A DNA stretch of 64,000 bases, from NCBI GenBank assembly GCA_039925145.1, contig JBDSZL010000088.1:62001-126000 (forward strand), given 5' to 3'. Every line of letters begins with the position of its first letter. The first letter of the stretch is position 1. A program made the position numbers and the translations under genes. This DNA comes from JBDSZL01 sp039925145. GTDB taxonomy: Bacteria > Acidobacteriota > Vicinamibacteria > Vicinamibacterales > SCN-69-37. Under the pieces are notes generated by a model that was given only the letters and a program-made list of their open reading frames with translations, ran no database searches and was not told the origin of the DNA. This document shows, in pieces, positions 42,755 through 51,342 of this stretch.

Positions 42755-43732
42755 TCAGTAATCCACGTCGCTGATCTTATAGATGAGAAACGCACCCACT
42801 ACCTGCAGCGCCGCTGCCACCCAGAGCATCTCCCGGCCTAACGGATCCTCGATGAGCAGCCGCGTGTACTCCGGGCGCTGGATGAACATGTACAGCGCGA
42901 CCACGGGTGGCATGCCAGCCAGGATCCATCCTGTAATGCGGCCGTGCGCCGTGAGCACGCGCAGCTGCCGCTTGATCTTGAACCGCTCGCGAATGACGCC
43001 ACTCAGGTTGTCGAGTACTTCGGCGAGGTTGCCGCCCGCTTCGCGCTGGGTCAACACAGCTGTGACAAAAAACCGCGTGTCGATCAGCGGCACCCGTCGC
43101 GCCAGCTCCTTGAGCGCGTCGCCGAGCGGCAAGCCGTAGTTCTGCTGGTCGTACAACAACTGGAACTCGGCCGCGACAGGCTGCGGCAGCTCCTCGGCGG
43201 CCATCCCCAGACCTGTCGTGAAGGCGTGGCCGGCACGCAGTGTGCGCGCTACCAAATCGACGGCTTCAGGAAACTGCTCTTCGAACTTGTTCAGCCGGCG
43301 GCTCCGCATGAAGCTCACGGCGCCGTACGGGATGAACAGGCCACCACATGCAGCAATGACCCCGGCGGCGGGATATCCCGTCTTGAAGAACACGACGGTA
43401 TAAGCCAGCAGTGCGGTGCATGCCGACGCCATGACCACCTGGCCTGGAGTGGCCTTGATGCCCGACAACTGGATGGCGTCGCGCAGCCGGACCGCCATCG
43501 CGTTATTGCCCGCGAGGAAGCGGTTGAGCGGGCCCACGACGCTCATTCGCTCGACGTCCTTCAGTACCCCTGCGGCCGTGCGCGTACGAACCGTGACAGC
43601 GCCCGTCCGGATCCGCTGCCGAATCATCTCTTTGTCGGCCGTCTCGGTCCGGAGAATGAACAGGTAGTACGGTCCGGCGATGATCAAGACCACGGCCAGA
43701 AACGTGACGAGGGCAGCGACCTCGGCCGTCAT
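42755..43732 (-). CDS. tadB: Tad pilus inner-membrane platform protein TadB
   Basis: The 325-residue protein is homologous in layout to TadC. It has a leading membrane segment (ALVTFLAVVLIIAGPYYLFI), a cytoplasmic stretch, two segments near 105-140 and the F domain: FPEAVDLVARTLRAGHAFTT, then TQREAGGNLAEVLDNLSGVI. Two C-terminal membrane segments finish it (GWILAGMPPVVALYMFI). It begins three bases after the cpaF stop, and its stop is one base before tadC, so all three are co-translated. This platform transmits ATPase motion to Flp pilin polymerisation. Confidence 0.92.
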   Translation of the reverse strand: MTAEVAALVTFLAVVLIIAGPYYLFILRTETADKEMIRQRIRTGAVTVRTRTAAGVLKDVERMSVVGPLNRFLAGNNAMAVRLRDAIQLSGIKATPGQVVMASACTALLAYTVVFFKTGYPAAGVIAACGGLFIPYGAVSFMRSRRLNKFEEQFPEAVDLVARTLRAGHAFTTGLGMAAEELPQPVAAEFQLLYDQQNYGLPLGDALKELARRVPLIDTRFFVTAVLTQREAGGNLAEVLDNLSGVIRERFKIKRQLRVLTAHGRITGWILAGMPPVVALYMFIQRPEYTRLLIEDPLGREMLWVAAALQVVGAFLIYKISDVDY

Positions 43733-43735
43733 GCG

Positions 43736-45088
43736 CTACTGCACCAGTACCGAATGCTCGAACATCGTCGCTGGCAGGCTGATGCCCGACTGCGCCAGGT
43801 GGTCGCTACACTTGGGCCGGATGCCGCTTGCGCGGAACCTGCCGCACACCTTGCCGTCGGCCCGCAGGCCGGTGCGTTCGAATACGAAGATGTCCTGCAG
43901 GGTGATGATCTCACCCTCCATGCCGGTAATCTCGGAAATCGCGGACACCTTGCGGGTGCCGTCCGAGAGCCGCGTGACCTGCACAATCAAGTTGACTGCC
44001 GAGGCAATCTGCTGGCGAATCGCACGCTCCGGCAGATTTAGATTCGCCATGGCGACCATCGTGTCGAGGCGGTACAGCGCGTCGCGCGGGCTGTTGGCGT
44101 GGACGGTCGTTAAACTCCCGTCATGGCCCGTGTTCATTGCCTGGAGCATGTCGAGCGCTTCCTCTCCACGCACCTCACCGACGATGATGCGATCGGGCCG
44201 CATGCGGAGCGCGTTGATGAGCAGCTCGCGCTGCCGCACGGCGCCCTTGCCTTCGATGTTGGGCGGCCGCGTCTCCATTCGGACGACGTGCCGCTGCCGC
44301 AGCATCAACTCGGCGGCGTCCTCGATGGTGACCACGCGCTCGTCTTCCGAGATAAACGTCGACAGCACGTTGAGCAGCGTCGTCTTTCCGGCGCCCGTTC
44401 CGCCCGAGACAATGACGTTCAGGCGGCTGGAGACAGCGGCATTCAGCAGGTCGAGCATTGGCTGCGTCATCGACTGCCGTTCCACAAGATCGGCCGCACC
44501 GAGCTTGTCGGTACGGAATCGCCGAATGGACAGCACCGGACCGTCGAGCGCAAGTGGCGGAATCACCGCGTTGACACGCGAGCCGTCGGCCAGGCGCGCG
44601 TCCACCATCGGGCTCGACTCATCGATCCGGCGTCCCACCGAGCTGACGATGCGCTCGATGATGCGCAGCAGGTGATTGTTGTCCTTGAACGTGACGCTCG
44701 TCTCCTCGAGCTTGCCGTTGCGCTCGATATAGACCAGGTTTGCGCGGTTCACGAGGATGTCCGAAATTGCTGGATCGCGGAGCAGTTCCTCGAGCGGCCC
44801 CAGCCCGAAAATCTCGTTGAGCACGTCGGTGACGAGCTGCTCACGCTCCGATCGGCTGAGCGGGTTAGCCCGCGATTCGAACTCGAGTAGCGACCCGATG
44901 AGACTGCGGATTTCCGGCTCGGCCTCCTCGCGCTTCACAGTCGTCAACCGCTCGAGATTCAGACGGTTGAGCAGATCCGTGTGGACGCGGCTCTTGATCT
45001 CCTGGTACTGCGGATGACGCGTGTCGGCAAGCGCAGTCCTAGCAATTGGTGAGGGCGACGTCGATGTGAAATTCATGGTTGCGTCCAC
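43736..45088 (-). CDS. cpaF: Tad pilus assembly ATPase CpaF/TadA
   Basis: This secretion-type hexameric ATPase powers Flp pilus assembly. The 450-residue protein has the N-terminal domain with GLGPLEELLRDPAISDILVN, the arginine-rich loop DGPVLSIRRFRTDKL, Walker A GGTGAGKTT at 229-237, the Asp box DAAELMLRQRHVVRMETRPP, Walker B RIIVGEVRGEEALDML and the His box TGHDGSLTTVHANSPRDAL. The frame opens with GTG 45088; ATG 45076 (MNFTSTSPS) is an equally plausible start. It lies between cpaE and tadB in the usual order. Confidence 0.94.
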   Translation of the reverse strand: MDATMNFTSTSPSPIARTALADTRHPQYQEIKSRVHTDLLNRLNLERLTTVKREEAEPEIRSLIGSLLEFESRANPLSRSEREQLVTDVLNEIFGLGPLEELLRDPAISDILVNRANLVYIERNGKLEETSVTFKDNNHLLRIIERIVSSVGRRIDESSPMVDARLADGSRVNAVIPPLALDGPVLSIRRFRTDKLGAADLVERQSMTQPMLDLLNAAVSSRLNVIVSGGTGAGKTTLLNVLSTFISEDERVVTIEDAAELMLRQRHVVRMETRPPNIEGKGAVRQRELLINALRMRPDRIIVGEVRGEEALDMLQAMNTGHDGSLTTVHANSPRDALYRLDTMVAMANLNLPERAIRQQIASAVNLIVQVTRLSDGTRKVSAISEITGMEGEIITLQDIFVFERTGLRADGKVCGRFRASGIRPKCSDHLAQSGISLPATMFEHSVLVQ

Positions 45089-45119
45089 AGGCTACGTGCT
45101 GGCAATACCGGGGCGTCGC

Positions 45120-46256
45120 TCACCGCCGGCCGGTGAGAATCCCCAGGATTCCTGAACTCTTCTCGGACGCCGGCTCGCGAGCCGGGCCGGCGCCGGCCAG
45201 CATCCGGGCGTAGTCCTGGAAGCCCGTCGCGAGCGCCCCCTTCTCGAGGACGAGCGGCTGGCCCCGGTTGAGCGCCTTGACCGCAAGGCGGTAGTCACTC
45301 GGAAAACTGGCGGTCACCTTGGTGCCAACGACCCGCGTCAGGTCCTCGAGTCCGATTTCGGCGTGCCGATCGGAGCGGCTCAGCACAACCGCAATTTTAT
45401 CGGCGCCGTAGCGCTGCCGCAGCGCGGTCGCCAGGCGGCCGGCCCCGCGTACGGTGGCCAGCTCCTGGTTGGCGACGATGATGAGACTCGCCGCCCCCTC
45501 GAGTGCGTCGAGAATTGCGGCGTCCGACCGCGGAATGTCTAGCACCGTATACCGATAGTGCCGCGACGCGAAGTCGATGAGCGTCCGCACCCGTGGCGAG
45601 TCGACAGCAAGCGCGGCAGACCGATCCGCCGACGCCAGCAAATCGGGCCCCGCCTTGGTCGCCGTCAGCAGACCGCGAAAGTACGAGACATCCAGCCTGT
45701 GGGTGTTCTCGAGCGCGTCGATCACGGAGAACTGCGAGCTGACGCCCAGATAGAGCGCGGCGTCACCACCGGCCAGGTGCAGATCGATAATGAGCGTCGG
45801 TCCGAACTTCGAGAGTGCCGTCGCCACGTTCACCGCGGCAGTGGTCGTGCCAACGCCACCCTTGGCGCCAACGAACGCAAACACCTCACCCGAGACCGGC
45901 GCAACGCGCTGCGCGGCGAGCCGCATGACGGCCGCCTCGAGTTCGCCGCCGGCCGTTTCAGTGACGCATTCGGTCACGCCCGACCGCATCGCTTCGAGCA
46001 TGAGCACAGGGTCGAGCGTGGAGGCGACCACGGCCAGCCCCATGTCGGGATGCTGCCGCTTGACGAGCGAAAGCATTCGGGGAATCTGCGCCTGTCCGCG
46101 CAAGTCGATCACAAGCACATCAGGTGGCGCGCTCGACGGCTGGGTCAGGCCCTGCAGGTCGCTGGCCGAGATTGAGGTTGTCTTCGCCCCAGCGGCGCGG
46201 AGGCGCTCCTCGAGCGTGCGGTCGACAGCTCCGACGATGGTAATGGCAATGGGCAC
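45120..46256 (-). CDS. cpaE: Tad pilus localisation ATPase CpaE/TadZ
   Basis: CpaE/TadZ is a MinD/ParA-like protein that places the pilus machine, often at a pole. The 378-residue product has an N-terminal receiver-like domain (DVLVIDLRGQAQIPRML, VASTLDPVLMLEAMRSGV) without a proper phosphorylation site. The ParA domain has deviant Walker A GAKGGVGTTTAAVNVA, LIIDLHLAGGDAAL and VLDIPRSDAAILDALEGA. The start is given as GTG 46256; a TTG at 46268, directly behind the cpaC stop, would add four residues. It is followed by cpaF. Confidence 0.9.
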   Translation of the reverse strand: MPIAITIVGAVDRTLEERLRAAGAKTTSISASDLQGLTQPSSAPPDVLVIDLRGQAQIPRMLSLVKRQHPDMGLAVVASTLDPVLMLEAMRSGVTECVTETAGGELEAAVMRLAAQRVAPVSGEVFAFVGAKGGVGTTTAAVNVATALSKFGPTLIIDLHLAGGDAALYLGVSSQFSVIDALENTHRLDVSYFRGLLTATKAGPDLLASADRSAALAVDSPRVRTLIDFASRHYRYTVLDIPRSDAAILDALEGAASLIIVANQELATVRGAGRLATALRQRYGADKIAVVLSRSDRHAEIGLEDLTRVVGTKVTASFPSDYRLAVKALNRGQPLVLEKGALATGFQDYARMLAGAGPAREPASEKSSGILGILTGRR

Positions 46257-46268
46257 GGCAAATCCCAA

Positions 46269-47681
46269 TCAGCGCGGCGCGGGCGCGTCCTGGCCCGGGG
46301 CCGAGGCAGCCGCGTCGGGCGCTGGCAGGAAGCGCTTCTCCATCGTGGGCAGCGGCGGCACCTCATCAGGGTTCATGGGGCGCACGAGCCGGGGGGTCAC
46401 GAGCACCATCAACTCCGTTCGATCCTGGTTGTTCGTCTTGCTCTTGAAGAACACGCCGATGATGGGCAGTCTGCTGAGCAGTGGCACGGCCTGGCGCGAT
46501 TCCTGCGCCACGCTGTTGAGCAGCCCCGCGATGGCAAAGGACTGGCCGTCGCGTAGCTCCACGTCTGTCTCGGCGCGCCGCGTCGTCAAGGCCGGAATCC
46601 GGTATCCGCCCAGAGAGACGCCGTTCGCGGAGTCGAGCGAGCTGACTTCGGGCGCCACGTGCAGCCGAATGACGTCACCGGCGATTGTGGGCCGGAACGA
46701 CAACCGAATACCGAACTCCTTGTACTGTACCGAGACGGTTCCTGCGGTGCCCTGCACGACCGGAATCGGCAGTTCGCCACCCGCGAGAAACGTGGCTTCC
46801 TGGCCATTGTAGGCAATCAGGTTTGGCTCGGCCAGGCTCTGAAAATTTCCGGAGGTCTGCAGGGCGCGGATGAGCGCACCGACGTTGTACTTATTACTGA
46901 AGACGAACAGATTCAGGAAGTCACTGAACGTCAAATTGCCGGACGAGCTGATCAGGTCGCCGCCGGTGGCCTCACGCGTAAGACCTTCAAACTCCGGCGC
47001 GGTGAACTGCTGCGTGGTGCCGCGGGCGATGATGTTCTTGACGCCCGTCCCGCCGGTGAAGATAGATGCGCCGAGTTCGGTCGCGGCGCGGCGGTTGACC
47101 TCGGCAATGCGCACCTGCAGCATGACCTGCTGGCTTGCGTTGCCGCCAGGCAGCTGCAGCAGGTTCAGGATCTTGCTCTTGGGCGAGACGGCGGCTGCGA
47201 CTTCACCGACGCGGAGCATCACCTCGTTGGTGGAGGCATGGCCTGTCAGGATCACGGCGTCGACCGTCTGGCTGACCTGCAAATCCTCACCTGGGAAGAT
47301 CTGTTGCAGCTGCAGCTGCAGCTCCGATGTGCCCCTGTCGACGACCACGTCGTACTGCAGGCGCTGGTTCTGTCCCCAGACGATGAGCGTCACTGTGCCC
47401 GCCGACTTGCCGTCGATGAGAATCTCGGTGGGCGCGACGACAGTCGCATCGGCCACCGCGGGATTGGTGACCGCCACGCGGGTGATTTCGAACGGCGTGC
47501 TCAAGACGAGCGACCGGCCGGCCGCAAGTGAGACACGGGGAATCGAATCGGGAACGGTGATGACACTGGAGCGGGCCTGCCCTGCCGGAGCGGCGGCTGG
47601 GCCCTGGGCGCCGGTCGCGACGACGCTCAGCGCAAACAGGGCGGCGATAGGGATCGCTTGACCAACACGAAAACTCGCCAT
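46269..47681 (-). CDS. cpaC: Tad pilus outer-membrane secretin CpaC/RcpA
   Basis: CpaC forms the outer-membrane channel for the Flp pilus. The 470-residue precursor has a signal peptide (VGQAIPIAALFALSVVATGA). A pilus/secretin N-terminal domain follows (SLAAGRSLVLSTPFEITRVA, VTLIVWGQNQRLQYDVVV). A BON-like region (VDAVILTGHASTNEVML) precedes the secretin domain with VMLQVRIAEVNRRAATELGA, EPNLIAYNGQEATFLAGGEL, VQYKEFGIRLSFRPTI and VPLLSRLPIIGVFFKSK. The start overlaps the cpaB stop by one base (TAATG). A Pro/Ala-rich tail ends it. Targeting may need a pilotin not found here. Confidence 0.93.
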   Translation of the reverse strand: MASFRVGQAIPIAALFALSVVATGAQGPAAAPAGQARSSVITVPDSIPRVSLAAGRSLVLSTPFEITRVAVTNPAVADATVVAPTEILIDGKSAGTVTLIVWGQNQRLQYDVVVDRGTSELQLQLQQIFPGEDLQVSQTVDAVILTGHASTNEVMLRVGEVAAAVSPKSKILNLLQLPGGNASQQVMLQVRIAEVNRRAATELGASIFTGGTGVKNIIARGTTQQFTAPEFEGLTREATGGDLISSSGNLTFSDFLNLFVFSNKYNVGALIRALQTSGNFQSLAEPNLIAYNGQEATFLAGGELPIPVVQGTAGTVSVQYKEFGIRLSFRPTIAGDVIRLHVAPEVSSLDSANGVSLGGYRIPALTTRRAETDVELRDGQSFAIAGLLNSVAQESRQAVPLLSRLPIIGVFFKSKTNNQDRTELMVLVTPRLVRPMNPDEVPPLPTMEKRFLPAPDAAASAPGQDAPAPR

Positions 47682-48544
47682 TACTTGACTGTCTCCTCAG
47701 TGCGCTTGGCGGCTCGGATGGTCTCGACCGTGTAGATCCTCGGCGCGGGGGGAACGGGTGGAGGTGCGACGAACGCCGTGATCCGGCGGACGGATGCCGT
47801 CGGCGCGGGCGCGGTAGCCAGCGGCGGCGGCGCCGCTTCGCCACGCAGGTTGGCAGTCCGAATGCCTCGCGCGTCAGCGATATTCGTATCGAGCGGATTG
47901 CGGAGCGTCAGCATGATCTGACCCTCGACCGCCGCCAGACCGATGCGCGCCGCGTCGTCGGGCGTAACGAGCAGCGTGACGACAGTCGACGGAATCGCCT
48001 GTCCATTCTTCGCGGCGTCCTGATCGATGTTCGTGCCGGCGGCCAGCACCTGCACGTTGCTGACGACGACACGGGCCATGCTGTTGTTGGCGTCGCGCAG
48101 AATCGCCATGACGTCAACACGTGTGCCCTGGATGACGAATCCGGCGACGCCGATGATTTCGTTCACGCGGACGGAGATCGCCCTCATGCCGGGAGGGATG
48201 ATTGGCGGCAGTCCGGCGCCGGCTTCTTTGGAAGCGACGTTATTGCCGTTGAGCGGTTCGTTCTCGGCGACCGATGACACCAGCCCCCGATCGATGACTT
48301 GATCGACGCTTGTGAACCCGCCCGGCACCAGAGCGGCTGCGGGCCACGCCACCAGCTTGACATCGGTCGGCGTCACCCGCGTGCCGACGGGTAGCGGCCG
48401 TGCGGCAACAACCTGGTATGCGTGAGCGACCTCGACTTCGCGCGCAGGCCGACTCTTCAGGGCCACGAACACGGCGTAGGTCGCGATACTGGCGACCGCG
48501 ATCGCAATGGTCACGACGATGAGAGTGCGAGTAGTTCGGTTCAT
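47681..48544 (-). CDS. cpaB: Tad pilus assembly protein CpaB/RcpC
   Basis: CpaB is a periplasmic, membrane-anchored partner of the secretin. The 287-residue protein has an N-terminal anchor (TLIVVTIAIAVASIATYAVF), an SAF domain (QVVAARPLPVGTRVTPTDVK, then PGMRAISVRVNEIIGVAGFV) and the RcpC-type core GTRVDVMAILRD, VVVSNVQVLAAGTNID, TVVTLLVTPDDAARIGLAAVEG. The C-terminal third is Pro/Ala rich (APPPLATAPAPTASV, FVAPPPVPPAPRIY), probably extended in the periplasm. It is placed between cpaA and cpaC as usual. The end overlaps cpaC (TAATG). Confidence 0.9.
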   Translation of the reverse strand: MNRTTRTLIVVTIAIAVASIATYAVFVALKSRPAREVEVAHAYQVVAARPLPVGTRVTPTDVKLVAWPAAALVPGGFTSVDQVIDRGLVSSVAENEPLNGNNVASKEAGAGLPPIIPPGMRAISVRVNEIIGVAGFVIQGTRVDVMAILRDANNSMARVVVSNVQVLAAGTNIDQDAAKNGQAIPSTVVTLLVTPDDAARIGLAAVEGQIMLTLRNPLDTNIADARGIRTANLRGEAAPPPLATAPAPTASVRRITAFVAPPPVPPAPRIYTVETIRAAKRTEETVK

Positions 48545-48575
48545 CGTTTTTCTGGCCGCCTCGCACGGCAGGTCA

Positions 48576-49088
48576 TTACATCAACCAGATGGTGGCAATC
48601 GTGCCGGCCGCAATCGCCACACCGTATGGCAGTCGGGGTCCCGGGCCGTCCTGCAGCGTCAAACCTGGGAGCGGCTGGATACCGGCCGTCCGCCAGAACA
48701 GGAGCAATTGCCACAAATTCCGAAAAGCTTTTCCGAGGTACCCGTGCCATCCACCGACGAGCAACGCCAGCACGGCTCCAGCAATCGTCGAATACAGCGC
48801 TGTCGTCACCGCCGCGCCAGGGCCGAGCCAGGCGCCTGCCATGCCGAGGAACTTGACGTCACCGGCGCCCATGCCCCGTAACAGGAACAGAGGAAGAAAC
48901 AGACCGATGCCGACGCCCCATCCCGCAAGACTGTGTCCGAGACCGGTCAGGCCTCCTACCCACGAGTGGTAGGCGACAGCTGCCGCAGCGGCGCCCAATG
49001 TCAGGACGTTGGGGATTCGCCGCTTCTGGACGTCGACAGCTGCACCGATTCCGACCAGCACAGTGAGGACGACGGTCCACACCTGCAT
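48576..49088 (-). CDS. cpaA: Prepilin peptidase CpaA/TadV (A24 aspartic protease)
   Basis: CpaA cleaves the leader from Flp prepilins at the inner membrane. The 170-residue protein has about five membrane segments. The first catalytic aspartate is D19 in GIGAAVDVQKRRIPNVLTL, and the second, D77, is in the GxGD motif RGMGAGDVKFLGMAGAWLG. It lacks the N-terminal methylase domain, as expected for the minimal Tad peptidase. GAGG lies upstream of ATG 49088. It follows the two flp genes and should process both, because they share the same cleavage motif. Confidence 0.92.
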   Translation of the reverse strand: MQVWTVVLTVLVGIGAAVDVQKRRIPNVLTLGAAAAAVAYHSWVGGLTGLGHSLAGWGVGIGLFLPLFLLRGMGAGDVKFLGMAGAWLGPGAAVTTALYSTIAGAVLALLVGGWHGYLGKAFRNLWQLLLFWRTAGIQPLPGLTLQDGPGPRLPYGVAIAAGTIATIWLM

Positions 49089-49277
49089 ATCGGCACTACC
49101 TCACAAAGTTGTTAGGGCACGCGACGCTGGTGTTCGCGTAGCGAGGGTGACTCCCGATGCATGCGCTGTACGAGCACGAGCCGGAAGCACGGAAGGCAGC
49201 CGCATCAGGAGAACTTGCTGCGGATGCGTGGATCAACTCGACAGGGAGTCGTCCCACGCACCCGGGCGTACGGCGGC

Positions 49278-49451
49278 TTACGAACCGCTGCTGACCTGCG
49301 TGGCGATGTTGCTGAACTTGGTGTTGAGACTGGTGCCCAACGTCCCGAGCGCCACTGTGACGACGAGCGCGATGAACACCGCGAGGAAGGCGTATTCGAT
49401 AAGGTCCTGACCTTCGTCTTCACGGATAAAGCGGGTAAGAAAAGTCTTCAT
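49278..49451 (-). CDS. flp: Flp-type pilin (copy 1)
   Basis: A 57-residue Flp prepilin, short enough to be missed by usual gene finders. It reads MKTFLTRFIREDEG, then QDLIEYAFLAVFIALVVTVA, then a short polar tail ending QVSSGS. The Flp cleavage motif G-x4-E-Y is present (cleavage after G14, with Q-D-L-I-E-Y following), and the hydrophobic helix of the fibre core follows. AAGGAG lies nine bases before ATG 49451. It is 48/57 identical to the second copy (49742-49915). The two differ at residues 3-5, 10, 40-41, 47-48 and 51. It is followed 189 bases later by its peptidase gene cpaA. Confidence 0.93.
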   Translation of the reverse strand: MKTFLTRFIREDEGQDLIEYAFLAVFIALVVTVALGTLGTSLNTKFSNIATQVSSGS

Positions 49452-49564
49452 GCTGGGAGCTCCTTGTAACTTCGTGGTTGTACCGCCGGCGTGCGCCGCC
49501 GTCGATTACGTCGCCGAATTCGACCGCTGGGCCGTAGACCCACGCCGACCGGGACAGGTCAAGC

Positions 49565-49579
49565 AGTATATCGGTGATT
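49565..49579 (-). promoter_or_regulatory. Promoter-like element of flp copy 1
   Basis: The minus strand reads TAATC, five bases, TATACTG, with the -10-like TATACT at 49570-49565. It is 113 bases before the flp start. The same TAATC...TATACTG pair precedes the second flp gene, so it is probably functional. A GTGGCA at the -35 distance is a weak match. Confidence 0.45.
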
Positions 49580-49741
49580 ACTGCGCCTGCCACGAGAGCG
49601 ACGACAGAAATAATTGTGAAAACGCCGATCCTGCGCAGAATCGTGCATGGACGCCCGGTTCGCCCGGGCAACGCCAAGTCACGGCACTGACCGCGTCGTT
49701 CGGGGCAAACCGCCGCCTGAGGCCGTCAAAAGGAGTGCGGG

Positions 49742-49915
49742 CTATGAGCCGCTGCTCACCTGCGAGGCAATCGCATCAAACTTGGTGTTCAGGTTGGAGC
49801 CCAGGGTGCCGAGGGCCACCGTGACCACCAACGCGATGAATACGGCTAAAAAGGCGTATTCGATCAGATCCTGGCCTTCATCCTCGTGAATAAACCGCGT
49901 AAACAAGCGTTTCAT
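49742..49915 (-). CDS. flp: Flp-type pilin (copy 2)
   Basis: A second 57-residue Flp prepilin, upstream of copy 1: MKRLFTRFIHEDEG, then QDLIEYAFLAVFIALVVTVA and the same SSGS end. The cleavage site and hydrophobic core are identical to copy 1. The differences cluster in the leader (residues 3-5 and 10) and the exposed tail (40-51), which would lie on the outside of the fibre. AGGAG lies eight bases before ATG 49915. It has its own TAATC/TATACTG promoter-like element, so it is probably the first gene of the tad operon as well as a separately controlled major pilin. Confidence 0.93.
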   Translation of the reverse strand: MKRLFTRFIHEDEGQDLIEYAFLAVFIALVVTVALGTLGSNLNTKFDAIASQVSSGS

Positions 49916-49997
49916 GAAATTGCTCCTGGGGAGTCGCGGGTCGGACCGCTGGCGCCGGCATCGTGCCGAGCCGCGGCCGCGGCCGTTACCGTTTATT

Positions 49998-50035
49998 TGC
50001 CACTGCGTGTGGCACGGCTCAGTATACGCGGATTA
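49998..50035 (-). promoter_or_regulatory. Promoter-like element and 5'-leader hairpin of flp copy 2
   Basis: The minus strand reads TAATC, four bases, TATACTG, with TATACT at 50026-50021, 105 bases before the flp start. Right after the expected transcription start is a perfect inverted repeat TGCCAC-ACGCA-GTGGCA (50014-49998), which would put a small hairpin at the 5' end of the mRNA, possibly protecting it from decay. TTGACT lies further upstream (50045-50040) at a spacing of only 13. Confidence 0.45.
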
Positions 50036-50037
50036 GC

Positions 50038-51342
50038 TCAGTCAAGAGGTGCCTTATCGTCCAAAACTTCACGGTTTGACATTCGCCTATTCTTCGCACG
50101 TGGAGCCAGCATCACGGCCGTCCAGAGCGCCAGAAGGGTCCAAGTATATGTTGAGCCGATCGTGACTCCGCCCCAGCGGCTCGTCCGCCAGAGGATGGTC
50201 ATGTAGATTGGCAGCAGCAGGCCGGGTACCGCAACGACCACAGCCACGCCTCGTGCGCGGATCGACGAGAGATCGAGGGTCGTCCACAGTGCCACCAACG
50301 GCCCAGCCGCCAGCCACAGGTAATACACCCAGCCCAGCGGGGAGATGAGCAGCGCCGCCAGAAGGAGGCCGGCGAATGCCCTGTCGATGGCGCGCGGCGA
50401 GTTGCCACGTGAGGCGACCGCCAGCGTGACAATCGCTACCACACCGGACAAGACCAGCGTCAGGGGCTGCACCATCGCCGGCACATTCAGCAGGGGGACA
50501 AACAGCGGGTCATCCGCGAGAGATCTGGTGATCAGGCCTTCGATTGATGCGTTCATCGGCGCCCACGCCCAATCGACGCGGCCAAGGACCACCATCCAAC
50601 TCATGTAGGCGTGCCACCCGAAGACCGCGATGCCGACAACCACCCCGGCAGACGCAGCCACGGTCATCCATGCTGTTGCCGACCAGCGGCGTGTCACCAC
50701 AAAGAAGACGCCGAAGACGGCAAGAAACGGCTTCAGCCCTGCCACGACGCCGAGCCAGAGCGCGGCATTTCGCCAACGGCCGTTACGAGCATCGATCCAC
50801 GCCACCGTCACCGGCAGCATCAGGAGAAACGGCCACTGCCCGGTAACGATGATGATCCCTGTCGCGGAGCAGACAATCACGCCGATTGCCGTCCACGCCA
50901 CCCGCTGCCACGTCCACTGAGCCGCGAATTCCGTCGCGATGAGTCGGAGCGACAGGACGAGGGCCAGCACATTAGCCACTGCCCAGGCGATGAGCGCGGG
51001 CAGCGGAGCGAGCAGTGCGAACGGTAGTACCAGGATGTGGAAGTGCGGCGGGTTCATGTTCCAGAGGTGCGTCGTCCCGACTTCCGTTCTGAATGCGGTC
51101 GCCAGCGTCGGTCCGTACATGTCGCGACCTTCGAGGAACGCGCGCGCCGAGTAGTAGAACCGGCCGAAATCATTCATCTGGAGATCGGCGAACATCTGCT
51201 GCACGAGGGACGCGTAGTACACGTAGAAGACCCACAGAACGATCGCCACACTGGCCGCGGCGAGCGCGCGGATCAGGTCGCCCATCAACGCCACCAGCGC
51301 ATCGGAGCGTAGAACGTGGCGCAACTGAGCGTCGGAGATCAT
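50038..51342 (-). CDS. GT87-family (DUF2029) glycosyltransferase
   Basis: GT87 proteins are membrane enzymes that use polyprenyl-phosphate mannose or a related lipid-linked sugar. The 434-residue protein has about ten transmembrane segments. A periplasmic lead, NDFGRFYYSARAFLEGRDMY, contains the family Asp. Then come the NMNPPHFHILVLPFALLAP motif and the GLKPFLAVFGVFFVVTRRW stretch typical of DUF2029. The start overlaps the GT4 stop by four bases (ATGA), so it belongs to the surface-glycan operon upstream. A decayed relative is at 27361-27974. The sugar and acceptor are unknown. Confidence 0.85.
   Translation of the reverse strand: MISDAQLRHVLRSDALVALMGDLIRALAAASVAIVLWVFYVYYASLVQQMFADLQMNDFGRFYYSARAFLEGRDMYGPTLATAFRTEVGTTHLWNMNPPHFHILVLPFALLAPLPALIAWAVANVLALVLSLRLIATEFAAQWTWQRVAWTAIGVIVCSATGIIIVTGQWPFLLMLPVTVAWIDARNGRWRNAALWLGVVAGLKPFLAVFGVFFVVTRRWSATAWMTVAASAGVVVGIAVFGWHAYMSWMVVLGRVDWAWAPMNASIEGLITRSLADDPLFVPLLNVPAMVQPLTLVLSGVVAIVTLAVASRGNSPRAIDRAFAGLLLAALLISPLGWVYYLWLAAGPLVALWTTLDLSSIRARGVAVVVAVPGLLLPIYMTILWRTSRWGGVTIGSTYTWTLLALWTAVMLAPRAKNRRMSNREVLDDKAPLD

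Noticed and set aside
49420..49677. Minus-strand frame with a membrane-like stretch between the two flp genes
   Set aside because: It overlaps the 5' end of flp copy 1 and its leader, has no ribosome-binding site and no similarity to Tad proteins.
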